Assembly (NCBI RefSeq): GCF_001436605.1
Contig: NZ_AYZL01000010.1
Coordinates: 1-64,000, forward strand
DNA from: Holzapfeliella floricola DSM 23037 = JCM 16512
Lineage (GTDB): Bacteria > Bacillota > Bacilli > Lactobacillales > Lactobacillaceae
Reading direction: 5' to 3'
DNA: 64,000 nt
Both the position numbers and the translations under genes were made by a program. Below, one piece after another: positions 8,215-18,935 of this stretch. How positions within the stretch are numbered: position 1 is the stretch's first letter; every line of letters starts with the position of its first letter. The notes beneath the pieces are model-generated. The model was not told the origin of the DNA and searched no databases. It saw only the letters and a list, made by a program, of their open reading frames with translations.

Positions 8215-9687
8215 ATGGCTTTTGCAAGCAAAAACGATTCGTTGACTTTACACACAGACTTATATCAAATTAATATGATGTATACCTACTTCAAAATGGG
8301 GTTGCATGAAAAAAATGCGGTTTTTGAATGTTACTTTAGAAACATGCCATTTGATAGCGGTTATGCAGTATTTGCAGGATTAGAGCACATTGTTTCTTAT
8401 CTTGAGCAATTAAAATTCGATGAGTCTGATTTGGAATTTCTAAGACAAAACGAAAACTATGATGAGGATTTTATTGATTACTTAAGACATTTTCAATTTA
8501 AGTGTTCGGTCAATTCAGTTGTCGAAGGTGAAATAGTGTTTAATAACGAACCATTGCTTCAAGTAGAAGGGCCGCTTGCACAATGTCAATTAATTGAAAC
8601 TGCTATTTTGAACTTTGTGAATTTTCAAACTTTAGTTGCAACAAAAGCTTCTAGAATAAAGTCGGCAGCCGAAGGTGATATTGTACTGGAATTTGGAACA
8701 CGCCGTGCACAAGAAGCAGATGCTGCAATTTGGGGAGCACGTGCTGCTTATATTGCTGGATTCGATGCGACAAGTAATGTTCGTGCAGGAAAGTTATTTG
8801 ACATTCCAATCAGCGGAACTCACGCGCATGCACTAGTTCAAACTTACCAAAATGATTATGAGGCTTTTATGGCTTATGCACAGACACATCATGATTGTGT
8901 CTTTCTAGTTGATACTTACAATACTTTGAGAAGTGGCGTTCCAAGTGCTATTCGTGTTGCTAAAGAAATGGGAGATAAAATTAACTTCCAAGGTGTTCGA
9001 ATTGATTCGGGTGATATGGCTTACATCTCTAAAAAAGTTCGCCAACAATTAGATGAAGCTGGTTTTTATGATGCTAAAATATTTGCTTCAAATGACTTAG
9101 ATGAAAAAACAATTTTAAACTTAAAAATGCAAGGTGCCAAAATTGATGCGTGGGGTGTAGGCACTAAATTAATTACAGCTTTTGACCAACCTGCACTAGG
9201 AGCTGTTTACAAGATTGTGTCAATCGAAGATCAAAATGGCAATATGCGAGACACGCTGAAGTTATCAAGTAATGCTGAAAAAGTTAGTACACCGGGGAAG
9301 AAACAAGTATGGCGTATTACTAATAACTTGAAACATGAAAAGTCAGAGGGTGATTGGATAAGTGTTTATGATGAAAATCCCGAAAAATTCAACTCACTTT
9401 ATATGTTTCATCCTAAATACACTTATATTAATAAGATTGTTGAAGATTTCAAAGCCCGCCCATTGCTACAACCCATTTATGAAAGTGGTCAACTCGTTTA
9501 TACACAACCTGATATTAGACAAATTAGAGAGTATGCGAAGCAATCATTGGCTGCTTTATGGGAAGAATATAAGCGTGATTTGAATCCACAAGAGTACCCA
9601 GTTGACTTATCTGAAAAATTGTATAATCATAAAATGGATTTAATCAACCAATTACGTGAAGAAAATAATTCAAAGGCGATGAAATAA
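8215..9687 (+). CDS. pncB: Nicotinate phosphoribosyltransferase
   Basis: A 490-residue enzyme that converts nicotinate and PRPP to nicotinate mononucleotide, the entry step of the Preiss-Handler NAD route. Visible family features are [15 protein letters not shown] at the N-terminus, [21 protein letters not shown] (written here in part: EFGTRRAQE...GARAAY), SGTHAHA with the active-site His region, RIDSGDM and GVGTKL. AGGAG sits before the ATG. The nadE gene starts one base after the stop, so the pair makes NAD from salvaged niacin. Confidence 0.97.
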   Translation: MAFASKNDSLTLHTDLYQINMMYTYFKMGLHEKNAVFECYFRNMPFDSGYAVFAGLEHIVSYLEQLKFDESDLEFLRQNENYDEDFIDYLRHFQFKCSVNSVVEGEIVFNNEPLLQVEGPLAQCQLIETAILNFVNFQTLVATKASRIKSAAEGDIVLEFGTRRAQEADAAIWGARAAYIAGFDATSNVRAGKLFDIPISGTHAHALVQTYQNDYEAFMAYAQTHHDCVFLVDTYNTLRSGVPSAIRVAKEMGDKINFQGVRIDSGDMAYISKKVRQQLDEAGFYDAKIFASNDLDEKTILNLKMQGAKIDAWGVGTKLITAFDQPALGAVYKIVSIEDQNGNMRDTLKLSSNAEKVSTPGKKQVWRITNNLKHEKSEGDWISVYDENPEKFNSLYMFHPKYTYINKIVEDFKARPLLQPIYESGQLVYTQPDIRQIREYAKQSLAALWEEYKRDLNPQEYPVDLSEKLYNHKMDLINQLREENNSKAMK

Positions 9688-9688
9688 A

Positions 9689-10525
9689 ATGAGAGAAAAG
9701 CAACGTGAAATTGTGGCATTCGAACGAGTTAATCCAAGTATTGATGTTAAAGGAGAAATTAGAAAGTCAATCAAATTTTTAAAGGATTATCTAAAAGCGC
9801 ACTCCTTCTTAAAAACTTACGTTTTGGGAATTTCTGGTGGTCAAGATTCAACTTTAACAGGAAAATTAACACAGATGGCAATTTCTGAAATGCGCGAAGA
9901 AACTGGTGACAATGCTTATCAGTTTATTGCAGTTAGACTGCCTTATGGAACTCAAGCAGATGAACAAGATGCTATGGACGCGATTGCCTTTATGAATGCA
10001 GATCGAGTTTATCGTGTGGATATTAAAGAAAGCGTTGATGCGTTAGTTAAAGCTGTCGAAGCAAACGAGACGACTATCTCTGACTTTAACAAGGGTAATA
10101 TTAAAGCGCGTGTTAGGATGACAACTCAGTATGCAATTGCGGGTCAAAATCAAGGAGCAGTTGTTGGGACTGACCATTCTGCTGAAAACATTACTGGTTT
10201 TTATACGAAGTATGGTGATGGAGCTGCTGATATTACACCAATTTTTCGCTTGAATAAGCGTCAAGGAAAGTTATTATTGAAGGAACTCAATGCACCTAAG
10301 CATCTTTATTTGAAAGAACCGACTGCAGACCTTGAAGAAGCCCGTCCGGCATTAGCGGATGAAGTGGCACTTGGTGTGACTTATGATGCGATTGATGATT
10401 ACTTAGAAGGTAAAGAAGTGAGCGAACACGATGCCAAGATTATCGAAAACTGGTATCAAAAAACGGAACATAAACGCCACATGCCAATTAGCATTTTCGA
10501 TAGCTTTTGGTACAAGGATAGATAA
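9689..10525 (+). CDS. nadE: NH3-dependent NAD+ synthetase
   Basis: A 278-residue enzyme that amidates nicotinate adenine dinucleotide to NAD. The ATP-pyrophosphatase P-loop appears as [10 protein letters not shown] near residue 50, followed by [21 protein letters not shown], the Mg/ATP site, and [17 protein letters not shown]. The length matches the short ammonia-dependent class without a glutaminase domain. It is cotranscribed with pncB. Confidence 0.97.
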   Translation: MREKQREIVAFERVNPSIDVKGEIRKSIKFLKDYLKAHSFLKTYVLGISGGQDSTLTGKLTQMAISEMREETGDNAYQFIAVRLPYGTQADEQDAMDAIAFMNADRVYRVDIKESVDALVKAVEANETTISDFNKGNIKARVRMTTQYAIAGQNQGAVVGTDHSAENITGFYTKYGDGAADITPIFRLNKRQGKLLLKELNAPKHLYLKEPTADLEEARPALADEVALGVTYDAIDDYLEGKEVSEHDAKIIENWYQKTEHKRHMPISIFDSFWYKDR

Positions 10526-10540
10526 TTTAATAGTTAATAC

Positions 10541-10570
10541 TTGTCAGAACAACTCATTTAACGCTATAAT
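10541..10570 (+). promoter_or_regulatory. Promoter of the riboswitch-ATPase transcript
   Basis: TTGTCA at 10541-10546 and TATAAT at 10565-10570 are 18 bases apart. The start of transcription would fall just before the riboswitch P1 stem. Confidence 0.85.
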
Positions 10571-10577
10571 ATTAATG

Positions 10578-10720
10578 ACATAAGGGAGTAACTGGCAGAA
10601 GTATTCTGTGATAAGTTCATCAACCGAAACGATTGTTTCTGGACTTATCTTGAATGGTGAGACTTATGCGTGTTTATTCGCGCATAGGTCTTTTATTGTT
10701 TATAGACCTGCGATTATTTT
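10578..10720 (+). promoter_or_regulatory. yybP-ykoY (Mn2+) riboswitch with expression platform
   Basis: The conserved strand AAGGGAGTA (10582-10590) and the later GGTGAGAC (10656-10663) match the two ends of the yybP-ykoY aptamer, which is established to bind Mn2+. CATAAG (10579-10584) can pair with CTTATG (10663-10668) to form P1. The same CTTATG is also the 5' arm of a terminator, GACTTATGCG/CGCATAGGTC followed by TTTT (10661-10694). P1 and the terminator are therefore mutually exclusive, which predicts an ON switch when Mn2+ stabilises the aptamer. AGGTCT can also pair with AGACCT downstream as an anti-terminator. The expression-platform reading is inference. Confidence 0.87.
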
Positions 10721-10745
10721 CCTATAGAAAAAATGGAGGGTTATT

Positions 10746-13424
10746 ATGGAAAATGCAAAACGAATTTATGCACTAACAGCTTCTGAAGTTGAAAAAAAGC
10801 TTAACACCTCAAAAGAGGGGTTATCAAGTGCTGAAGCCAAAGCTCGTTTAGAAAGAGATGGGTTAAATACCCTTCAATCTAAACAAAGTAAGTCAATGCT
10901 TCAAAAGTTCTTTGACCAGTTTAAAGACTTTATGATTGTTGTTTTACTTGTAGCTGCTGTGGTTTCTGGTGTTGTCGCACAAGAATGGGCCGATGCTATC
11001 ATTATTTTAGCGGTTGTGCTAATTAATGCTGTGCTTGGTGTTTTCCAAGAATCAAAAGCTGAAGAGGCCATTGAAGCACTAAAAGAAATGTCCACCCCAA
11101 ACGCTAATGTTTATCGTGACGGTAAAATGGTTTCAGTTCCAAGTGACGAAGTCGTTTTGGGAGATATTGTTTCAGTTGAAGCAGGAGACGTTATTCCAGC
11201 AGATATTCGCTGGTTATCAACAGCTTCACTTCAAATTGAAGAATCTGCTTTGACTGGTGAATCAGTTCCTGTTGATAAAAATGATAAAGTCCTTGAAGAT
11301 AAAGATGTTCCAATCGGGGATCGCATAAACTTAGGATTTATGAATAGTAACGTCACTTCTGGTCGTGGACTTGGTGTTGTAAGTGCTATTGGGATGCAAA
11401 CAGAAGTTGGACGTATTGCTGGTATGTTAAATGACACTGATGAAACAACCACACCTCTTCAAGAAAATCTAAATTCATTAGGTAAAGTTCTAACCTTTTT
11501 AATTTTAATTATTGCAGCTTTGATTTTTGTCATTGGTCTTTTCACTAACCATGAAGGATTACCATTACAAACAGTTGCAACTAATATGTTCCTAACAGCT
11601 ATTTCACTTGCTGTTGCGGCTATTCCAGAAGGGTTGCCAGCTATTGTAACTATTATTTTGGCTTTAGGAACTCAAAAAATGGCAAAACGTAATGCTTTAG
11701 TTCGTAAATTACCAGCTGTTGAAACATTGGGAAGTACAGATATTATCGCTTCAGATAAAACAGGTACGCTAACAATGAATCAAATGACTGTTGAAAAAGT
11801 TTACTACAATGGTGAAACTCATAGCGCTAAAGACGATATTGATGCTAATAATTCAATGCTTCGCGTTATGAATATGGCCAATGATACGAAAATTGGTGGC
11901 GAATCCGAGTTAATTGGGGATCCAACTGAAACAGCTTTAGTTCAATTTGGATTAAATCATAAATTTAATCTAGATTCTGTTTTGAAATCAGAACCTCGTG
12001 TTGAAGAAGTGCCATTTGATTCAGACCGTAAATTAATGTCAACGATTCACAAGGTTCAAGGTAACCCTTATTTTGTTGCCGTTAAAGGTGCACCAGATGA
12101 ATTATTAAAACGTGTAACTAAGATTGAATTAAATGGTAAAGTAACCGACATTACTGAAGAACAAAAACAAGAAATTCTAGCAACAAATACATCAATGGCT
12201 AAACAAGCACTTCGTGTATTGGCTATGGCTTACAAAACAGTTGACCAAATTCCGGCTGACCCTTCAACTGAAACAGTTGAAAATGACTTAGTATTTGCTG
12301 GACTTGTGGGAATGATTGACCCAGAAAGACCAGAAGCAAAACAAGCAATTGCCGAAGCAAAAGATGCTGGTATTACACCCATTATGATTACAGGTGACCA
12401 CCAAGATACAGCGGAAGCAATTGCAGGTCGTTTAGGAATTATCAATCCAGGTGATGATAGTCGAGTTATTACAGGTGCACAATTAGATCAAATGACACCT
12501 GAAGAATTCAAAGAGCGTGTACCAGAATTTTCTGTTTATGCGCGTGTATCACCTGAACATAAAGTACGTATTGTTAAAGCATGGCAAAGTCGTGGCAAAG
12601 TCGTAGCCATGACCGGTGATGGTGTCAACGATGCCCCATCACTTAAGACTGCTGATATTGGTATTGGTATGGGTATCACAGGTACTGAAGTATCAAAAGG
12701 TGCTAGTGATATGGTGCTTGCTGATGATAACTTTGCAACAATCGTTCATGCTGTACGTGAAGGACGTAAAGTCTTCTCAAATATTCAAAAATCAATTCAA
12801 TACTTGCTTTCAGCTAACTTAGGGGAAGTATTGACCTTGTTCTTTATGACAATTCTAGGATGGGACATTCTAAAACCTGTTCAATTATTATGGATTAACT
12901 TGGTAACGGATACATTCCCAGCGATTGCTTTGGGTGTTGAACCAAGTGAACCCGGTGTGATGAAACAAAAACCTCGTGGACGTAAGTCTACTTTCTTCTC
13001 TGGTGGTGTTTCATCTGCTATCTTCTATCAAGGTGTTTTAGAAGGTGCCTTAACATTAGGTGTTTACCTAATCGGACTACATGTTGGTCCTCATGTTAAT
13101 GATTATGATATGTTGCATGCTGATGCGTTAACAATGGCTTACGTAACACTTGGATTAATTCAATTATTCCATGCTTTTAACGTGAAATCTGTGCATCAAT
13201 CACTTGCACAATCTAATCCATTTGCAAATAAAATGTTGAACTTAGGTATCTTAGTATCATTTGTAATGTTAGCTGTTACAATTTTTGTACCTGGATTCAA
13301 TCAACTATTCCACGTAACACCACTAGACCTAGTGCAATGGGCTGTTGTGTTTGCTGCTGGTTTTGCAATGATTATCATTGTGGAAGCTGTAAAATTTGTT
13401 CAACGTCGTATGGGACGTCAATAA
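10746..13424 (+). CDS. P2A-type cation-transporting ATPase, probable Mn2+/Ca2+ exporter
   Basis: An 892-residue P-type ATPase of the SERCA/PMR1 group. TGES lies in the actuator domain (ALTGESVPV), PEGLP in TM4 with P294 and E295, DKTGTLT with the phosphorylated Asp at residue 337, and TGDGVNDAPSLK in the hinge. TM5 carries N and E (LSANLGEVL) and TM6 carries NLVTD, the SERCA-like ion-binding residues. The leader is a Mn2+ riboswitch. Related ATPases under this riboswitch in Lactococcus (yoaB) and pneumococcus (mgtA) protect against excess Mn2+. Export of Mn2+, perhaps with Ca2+, is therefore the best call; specificity is inferred. Confidence 0.92.
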   Translation: MENAKRIYALTASEVEKKLNTSKEGLSSAEAKARLERDGLNTLQSKQSKSMLQKFFDQFKDFMIVVLLVAAVVSGVVAQEWADAIIILAVVLINAVLGVFQESKAEEAIEALKEMSTPNANVYRDGKMVSVPSDEVVLGDIVSVEAGDVIPADIRWLSTASLQIEESALTGESVPVDKNDKVLEDKDVPIGDRINLGFMNSNVTSGRGLGVVSAIGMQTEVGRIAGMLNDTDETTTPLQENLNSLGKVLTFLILIIAALIFVIGLFTNHEGLPLQTVATNMFLTAISLAVAAIPEGLPAIVTIILALGTQKMAKRNALVRKLPAVETLGSTDIIASDKTGTLTMNQMTVEKVYYNGETHSAKDDIDANNSMLRVMNMANDTKIGGESELIGDPTETALVQFGLNHKFNLDSVLKSEPRVEEVPFDSDRKLMSTIHKVQGNPYFVAVKGAPDELLKRVTKIELNGKVTDITEEQKQEILATNTSMAKQALRVLAMAYKTVDQIPADPSTETVENDLVFAGLVGMIDPERPEAKQAIAEAKDAGITPIMITGDHQDTAEAIAGRLGIINPGDDSRVITGAQLDQMTPEEFKERVPEFSVYARVSPEHKVRIVKAWQSRGKVVAMTGDGVNDAPSLKTADIGIGMGITGTEVSKGASDMVLADDNFATIVHAVREGRKVFSNIQKSIQYLLSANLGEVLTLFFMTILGWDILKPVQLLWINLVTDTFPAIALGVEPSEPGVMKQKPRGRKSTFFSGGVSSAIFYQGVLEGALTLGVYLIGLHVGPHVNDYDMLHADALTMAYVTLGLIQLFHAFNVKSVHQSLAQSNPFANKMLNLGILVSFVMLAVTIFVPGFNQLFHVTPLDLVQWAVVFAAGFAMIIIVEAVKFVQRRMGRQ

Positions 13425-13431
13425 TAATATA

Positions 13432-13460
13432 TTGCCTAAAAAAAAGTATTCTGATATACT
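13432..13460 (+). promoter_or_regulatory. tRNA-Leu promoter embedded in a terminator hairpin
   Basis: TTGCCT (13432-13437) and TATACT (13455-13460) are spaced by exactly 17 bases, so transcription would begin just before the tRNA-Leu gene at 13471. The -10 lies inside the hairpin that appears to end the ATPase transcript. Confidence 0.7.
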
Positions 13461-13466
13461 TTTTTG
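13440..13466 (+). terminator. Terminator of the P-type ATPase gene
   Basis: AAAAAAGTAT and ATACTTTTTT form a ten-pair stem with loop TCTGAT, ending in T6. The stem overlaps the -10 of the tRNA-Leu promoter. Confidence 0.7.
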
Positions 13467-13470
13467 GTAA

Positions 13471-13555
13471 GCGGGCGTGGCGGAATGGCAGACGCGCAAG
13501 ATTAAGGATCTTGTGACCAATTATGGTCGTGGAAGTTCGAGTCTTCTCGCCCGCA
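13471..13555 (+). tRNA. tRNA-Leu (AAG)
   Basis: Acceptor GCGGGCG pairs with CGCCCGC, discriminator A. The anticodon arm CAAGA-TTAAGGA-TCTTG gives AAG. A long variable arm makes it class II (85 nt). CCA is not encoded. Confidence 0.94.
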
Positions 13556-13558
13556 TAC

Positions 13559-13603
13559 TAAAAAGCATCTCGATTAACTATAGTTAATCGCGATGCTTTT
13601 TAA
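13559..13603 (+). terminator. Terminator after tRNA-Leu
   Basis: AAAAAGCATC...CGATTAACTA and TAGTTAATCG...GATGCTTTTT form a long hairpin with a single internal mismatch and a T-run. Confidence 0.9.
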
Positions 13604-13630
13604 ATAATAAGAAGGATATCCATTTAAAAA

Positions 13631-14242
13631 ATGAAAAAAAATAATGTACTAAATTTAACATTGATTGCCGTATTTACAGCTTTGATTTTGATTCAATCTT
13701 ATGTACCACAGTTTGGTTATATTACGGTTATTCCAGGATTACCTGCGATTACAACGGTTGTTTTAACTGTATCCATTGCAGGTGCGGTATTGGGACCTCG
13801 AATTGGCGCAATTATCGGACTGATTTGGGGTGTTATTGCGTTAATCATGGCTTACACGCAACCAGGAAGTCCAGTTAGTTTATTACTTTTTCAGAATCCT
13901 TTTATAGCAATTGTGCCTCGAATTTTAACCGGGTTAGTGAGTGGTATTATTGTTGTAGTATTAAATAAAGTCAAAACCAATAAATTTATTTCCTATGGTG
14001 CAGCGGGATTATTAGGAGCTTTGATTAATACATTAGGTGTTATTACTATCGCAGCTATTGTATTTATGAGCAATCCTCAAGCGCTAACACAGTACTTGGG
14101 TAACACCCAAGGTAGTCAGTCGCTGTTCTTGATTTTAATAGCTGTATTAGGAATGAATGCTGTGACGGAAGCTGTTGTATCAATGTTTGTGACTTCAATT
14201 GTGGGTCGCGCATTAAGCAAAGCATTCGGTTCCATCAAGTGA
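13631..14242 (+). CDS. ECF-type transporter substrate-binding (S) component
   Basis: A 203-residue membrane protein with six hydrophobic segments. The start LNLTLIAVFTALILIQSYVP and the GPRIGAIIGLIWG loop are typical of S components of energy-coupling-factor vitamin transporters. It resembles the pantothenate/hydroxymethylpyrimidine-type group, but substrate is not certain. No ATPase or T subunit is nearby, so it would share the housekeeping EcfAA'T module. AAGGA lies 14 bases before the ATG, a rather long gap. No riboswitch was recognised in the short leader. Confidence 0.8.
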   Translation: MKKNNVLNLTLIAVFTALILIQSYVPQFGYITVIPGLPAITTVVLTVSIAGAVLGPRIGAIIGLIWGVIALIMAYTQPGSPVSLLLFQNPFIAIVPRILTGLVSGIIVVVLNKVKTNKFISYGAAGLLGALINTLGVITIAAIVFMSNPQALTQYLGNTQGSQSLFLILIAVLGMNAVTEAVVSMFVTSIVGRALSKAFGSIK

Positions 14243-14275
14243 AATCCACTTGTTTTATCAATATGAGCGTGTTAG

Positions 14276-14389
14276 TATAATAGATGTAGTTTTTGAGTGG
14301 TAATTAGGTTCGATTGTTTTTAGTAAGACTTTCTTCTACCAGTACCAAGCATTAAATACATTATTACATTTCAGGAGGAAGTTCTTATT
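14276..14389 (+). promoter_or_regulatory. cspA promoter and long 5' leader
   Basis: TATAAT at 14276-14281 is preceded by a weak -35 candidate. The untranslated leader of about 100 bases ends with AGGAGG. Long structured leaders are characteristic of cold-shock genes, where they govern mRNA stability and translation at low temperature. Confidence 0.6.
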
Positions 14390-14590
14390 ATGGAAAATGG
14401 AACAGTAAAATGGTTTAACCCAGAAAAAGGTTACGGTTTCGTAACTCGTGAAGATGGTAGTGACGTATTCGTTCACTTCTCAGCTATCCAAAGTGAAGGT
14501 TACAAAACTCTAGAAGATGGTCAATCAGTTTCTTTCGATATCGAAGAAAGTGACCGTGGACCACAAGCAGTTAACGTTAACAAACTTTAA
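14390..14590 (+). CDS. cspA: Cold-shock protein (CspA family)
   Basis: A 66-residue single cold-shock domain that binds single-stranded RNA and DNA as an RNA chaperone. RNP1 appears as KGYGFVTRE and RNP2 as [20 protein letters not shown] is the standard first strand. The codon choice looks highly adapted. It stands alone between its own promoter and a terminator. Confidence 0.97.
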   Translation: MENGTVKWFNPEKGYGFVTREDGSDVFVHFSAIQSEGYKTLEDGQSVSFDIEESDRGPQAVNVNKL

Positions 14591-14595
14591 TAGCT

Positions 14596-14626
14596 AGAAA
14601 AAAGCCCTGACGGGGCTTTTTTTTTA
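14596..14626 (+). terminator. Terminator of the cold-shock gene
   Basis: AAAAAGCCC-TGAC-GGGGCTTTTT forms a compact GC-rich hairpin followed by a run of T. Confidence 0.92.
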
Positions 14627-14668
14627 TCTCTTTTTCGTGGCGTTAATTAACTACAAGGAGAATATGTT

Positions 14669-15226
14669 ATGAAAAAGTTCATAAGAATAATCGTACTTAT
14701 TTTGTCATTAAGTATACTGACAGGATGTGCCTATTTAAATGATTATACAAATCATTCTGCACAGGTTAAGCAAGACTTTATTGACCGTATCGCAAAAGAC
14801 GTCGTGGAAGTTAATCAAAATACAACTATTTTAAATAGTTTTGTTATTGCGCAAGCAGCATTAGAAAGTAACTATGGTAGAAGCGAACTTGCTCAAAATT
14901 ATCATAACTTATTTGGTGTTAAGGCAGGCAGCCAATCACAAAATAAAGTGACGTTACCAACACAAGAATACGTCAATGGTGAATTTAAAACTTATAATTT
15001 AGATTTTCAAGTTTATGATTCAGATAAGACAGCCATTCAAGCACACCAAAAGCTATTACTATATGGTACAACTTGGAATAGTAAGCAATATGAGAGTGTT
15101 CTGAAGTCGAAAAATTATAAAGAAGCGTCACTTGCACTGCAAAAAAGTGGTTATGCCACTGACCCAGAGTATGCTGATAAAATCGTTTCAATAATCGAAG
15201 CGTATGATTTGTATAATTACGATTGA
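14669..15226 (+). CDS. Glucosaminidase-domain lipoprotein
   Basis: A 185-residue exported protein. Residues 1-20 form a lipoprotein signal with lipobox LTGC, so Cys20 would be lipidated. Residues about 35-180 match the mannosyl-glycoprotein endo-beta-N-acetylglucosaminidase (Bax/LytG-like) fold, with AQAALESNYGRSELAQNYHNLFG carrying the probable catalytic Glu (seen as AALESNYG) and SGYATDPEYADKI. It probably trims peptidoglycan at the outer membrane face. It is short compared with secreted autolysins and has no wall-binding repeats. AAGGAG precedes the ATG. Confidence 0.87.
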   Translation: MKKFIRIIVLILSLSILTGCAYLNDYTNHSAQVKQDFIDRIAKDVVEVNQNTTILNSFVIAQAALESNYGRSELAQNYHNLFGVKAGSQSQNKVTLPTQEYVNGEFKTYNLDFQVYDSDKTAIQAHQKLLLYGTTWNSKQYESVLKSKNYKEASLALQKSGYATDPEYADKIVSIIEAYDLYNYD

Positions 15227-15246
15227 TTTGTTAAAAAATAGCTAAA

Positions 15247-15259
15247 ATGTTCAGAACAT
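15247..15259. promoter_or_regulatory. Perfect 13-bp inverted repeat upstream of xpt-pbuX
   Basis: ATGTTC-A-GAACAT lies about 45 bases before the xpt start. Read on the minus strand it contains CTGAACATT, close to the PurBox core CCGAACWWT of Gram-positive PurR. It may be the operator of the operon. No purine riboswitch was found in the interval. Confidence 0.4.
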
Positions 15260-15304
15260 GTTAAAATTATTGTGAAAAAATTTATTGAAGGTAGGATGAC
15301 AGTT

Positions 15305-15883
15305 TTGAAATTGCTTGAAGAAAGAATTAAAAAAGATGGTCAACTTTTAGGGGAAGAAGTACTAAAAGTCGATAGCTTTTTAAACCAACAAATAGATCCA
15401 GAACTAATGAAAGAAATGGGTAAAGAATTTTACCGATTATTCAAAGATAATAATATTACTAAAATTCTGACGGTTGAGTCATCAGGAATTGCGCCTGCAT
15501 TGATGGCTGGTTATGAATTTGGTGTACCGGTTGTTTTTGCTAGAAAACACAAATCGCTAACTTTAAAAGATCATTTATATTCAGCAACTGTTTACTCTTT
15601 TACAAAACAAACATCTAATGAAATTGCAATTTCACAAAAATTCTTAAGTGAAGATGACAACGTTCTACTAATCGATGACTTCTTGGCTAATGGTCAAGCC
15701 GTTAAAGGGATGCTTGAAATTTTAGAACAAGCAAATGCTTCACTTGGTGGTGTCGGAATTGTGATCGAAAAGGCATTCCAAAAGGGTCGCAAAATGTTAG
15801 ATGACCAAGGAATTCATGTGGAGTCATTAGCTCGTATTGCGGCATTTGAAAACGGCGAAGTTAAATTTGTAGAGGAGGATTAA
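15305..15883 (+). CDS. xpt: Xanthine phosphoribosyltransferase, copy 1
   Basis: A 192-residue type I phosphoribosyltransferase making XMP from xanthine and PRPP. The PRPP-binding motif [13 protein letters not shown] starts at residue 120, and [18 protein letters not shown] lies near residue 60. I chose the TTG at 15305 rather than the GTG at 15272 because GGTAGGA sits just before it and the second copy starts identically (GGTAGGA then TTGAAA) and has the same length. The xanthine permease gene follows by four bases, so the two form a salvage operon. Confidence 0.95.
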   Translation: MKLLEERIKKDGQLLGEEVLKVDSFLNQQIDPELMKEMGKEFYRLFKDNNITKILTVESSGIAPALMAGYEFGVPVVFARKHKSLTLKDHLYSATVYSFTKQTSNEIAISQKFLSEDDNVLLIDDFLANGQAVKGMLEILEQANASLGGVGIVIEKAFQKGRKMLDDQGIHVESLARIAAFENGEVKFVEED

Positions 15884-15887
15884 GAGA

Positions 15888-17216
15888 ATGGATTCTCACA
15901 AATTTAACGCTAACTTAAAGGCTGCACTTTTAGGGATTCAGCATTTACTAGCGATGTATTCGGGATCGATTTTGGTACCGTTATTAGTTGGGACAGCTCT
16001 AAATTTCAACTCAACACAGATGACCTATTTGGTTTCGATTGATATTTTGATGTGTGGATTAGCAACGTTACTACAACTTCAAATGAATCGATTTTTTGGA
16101 ATTGGATTACCTGTTGTTTTAGGATGTGCTATTCAAGCTGTTGAACCCTTAAAAATGATTGGCTCAGAATACGGTATCCAATATATGTATGGGGCAATTA
16201 TTTTGGCCGGGATTTTTGTATTTTTAATTGCGGGAGTCTTTTCAAAAATCAGAAGATTGTTTCCACCGATTGTTACGGGGACTTTAATTACAATGATTGG
16301 ATTGTCCTTAATGCCAGTTGCTTTTCAAAATATGGGTGGCGGGAATTCTTCTGCTGCAGATTTTGCAAGTCCCACACACCTGTTGTTAGGATTTTTAACT
16401 GTCGCAATTATTTTGATTATTAATGTATGGGGAAAGGGTTTCTTCAAATCAGTCGCTGTTTTAGTTGGTTTAGTAGTTGGAACTGTACTTGCAGGTATTA
16501 TGGGTCAAGTTTCTTTACAGCCGGTAGCTGAAGCGAGTTGGTTCCATTTCCCTCAATTGTTCTACTTTGGTGCACCAAAATTTGAATGGTCTTCAACTAT
16601 TACAATGATTTTAGTATTGCTAACCACAATGGTTGAGACAACTGGGGTGTATTTTGCTTTAAGTGATGTAACCAAACAAAAACTATCCCAAGATGATTTG
16701 AAACGCGGTTATCGTGCTGAAGGATTGTCTGTTATTTTGGGTGGATTGTTCAACACATTCCCTTACACAACCTTTTCACAAAACGTTGGCTTGTTGCAAT
16801 TATCAGGAATTAGAACAAGACGTCCTATTTACTACGCCGCAGGATTCTTAATTCTATTAGGATTCTTACCTAAATTTGGTGCGCTAGCAACAATTATTCC
16901 ATCACCTGTTTTAGGTGGTGCAATGCTTGTGATGTTTGGTATGGTTGCTGTTCAAGGAATCAAAATGCTAAAACTAGTCGATTTCAATAACGAAAAGAAT
17001 TTATTAATTGTTGCTGTGTCACTAGGATTGGGATTAGGTGTAACTTCTTTCCCACACTTCTTTAATGCATTGCCTCAAACATTTAAAATGTTATTGAGTA
17101 ATGGGATTGTGATTGCAATTTTTTCTTCTGTTATTTTGAATTTGTTATTTAATGGCAGAAAAGGGTTAGACTACGAAACAACTGAAGCCAAAAATCCACC
17201 GGTGGATGAAGTGTAA
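15888..17216 (+). CDS. pbuX: Xanthine permease (NCS2 family)
   Basis: A 442-residue membrane transporter with about 14 segments. Family signatures include QHLLAMYSGSILVPLLVG at the start, GLPVVLGCAIQAVEPL, the ETTGVYFALSD motif, and GGLFNTFPYTTFSQNVGLLQ, where NCS2 carriers bind the purine. It imports xanthine for the product of the adjacent xpt gene. AGGAGG precedes the ATG. Confidence 0.95.
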   Translation: MDSHKFNANLKAALLGIQHLLAMYSGSILVPLLVGTALNFNSTQMTYLVSIDILMCGLATLLQLQMNRFFGIGLPVVLGCAIQAVEPLKMIGSEYGIQYMYGAIILAGIFVFLIAGVFSKIRRLFPPIVTGTLITMIGLSLMPVAFQNMGGGNSSAADFASPTHLLLGFLTVAIILIINVWGKGFFKSVAVLVGLVVGTVLAGIMGQVSLQPVAEASWFHFPQLFYFGAPKFEWSSTITMILVLLTTMVETTGVYFALSDVTKQKLSQDDLKRGYRAEGLSVILGGLFNTFPYTTFSQNVGLLQLSGIRTRRPIYYAAGFLILLGFLPKFGALATIIPSPVLGGAMLVMFGMVAVQGIKMLKLVDFNNEKNLLIVAVSLGLGLGVTSFPHFFNALPQTFKMLLSNGIVIAIFSSVILNLLFNGRKGLDYETTEAKNPPVDEV

Positions 17217-17244
17217 CCACGACTTTAAATAAATATGATAATAA

Positions 17245-18828
<1,584 letters not shown>

Positions 18829-18842
18829 GCCATCTCCATATA

Positions 18843-18878
18843 AAATAACGACCAATAAAACCGGTCGTGGTGTTATTA
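18843..18878 (+). terminator. Possible terminator after guaB
   Basis: AATAACGACC and GGTCGT...GTTATT can pair around AATAAAACC. There is no clear T-run, so this is a weak call. Confidence 0.4.
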
Positions 18879-18935
18879 TTCGTGTTGTGTTAGACTTATT
18901 TTAAAAGACAGATCTTCAAAAGGTAGGAAATAACA

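Noticed and set aside
15227..15304. Purine riboswitch before xpt-pbuX
   Set aside because: The interval is under 80 bases and lacks the conserved aptamer core and any terminator; only a palindrome is present.
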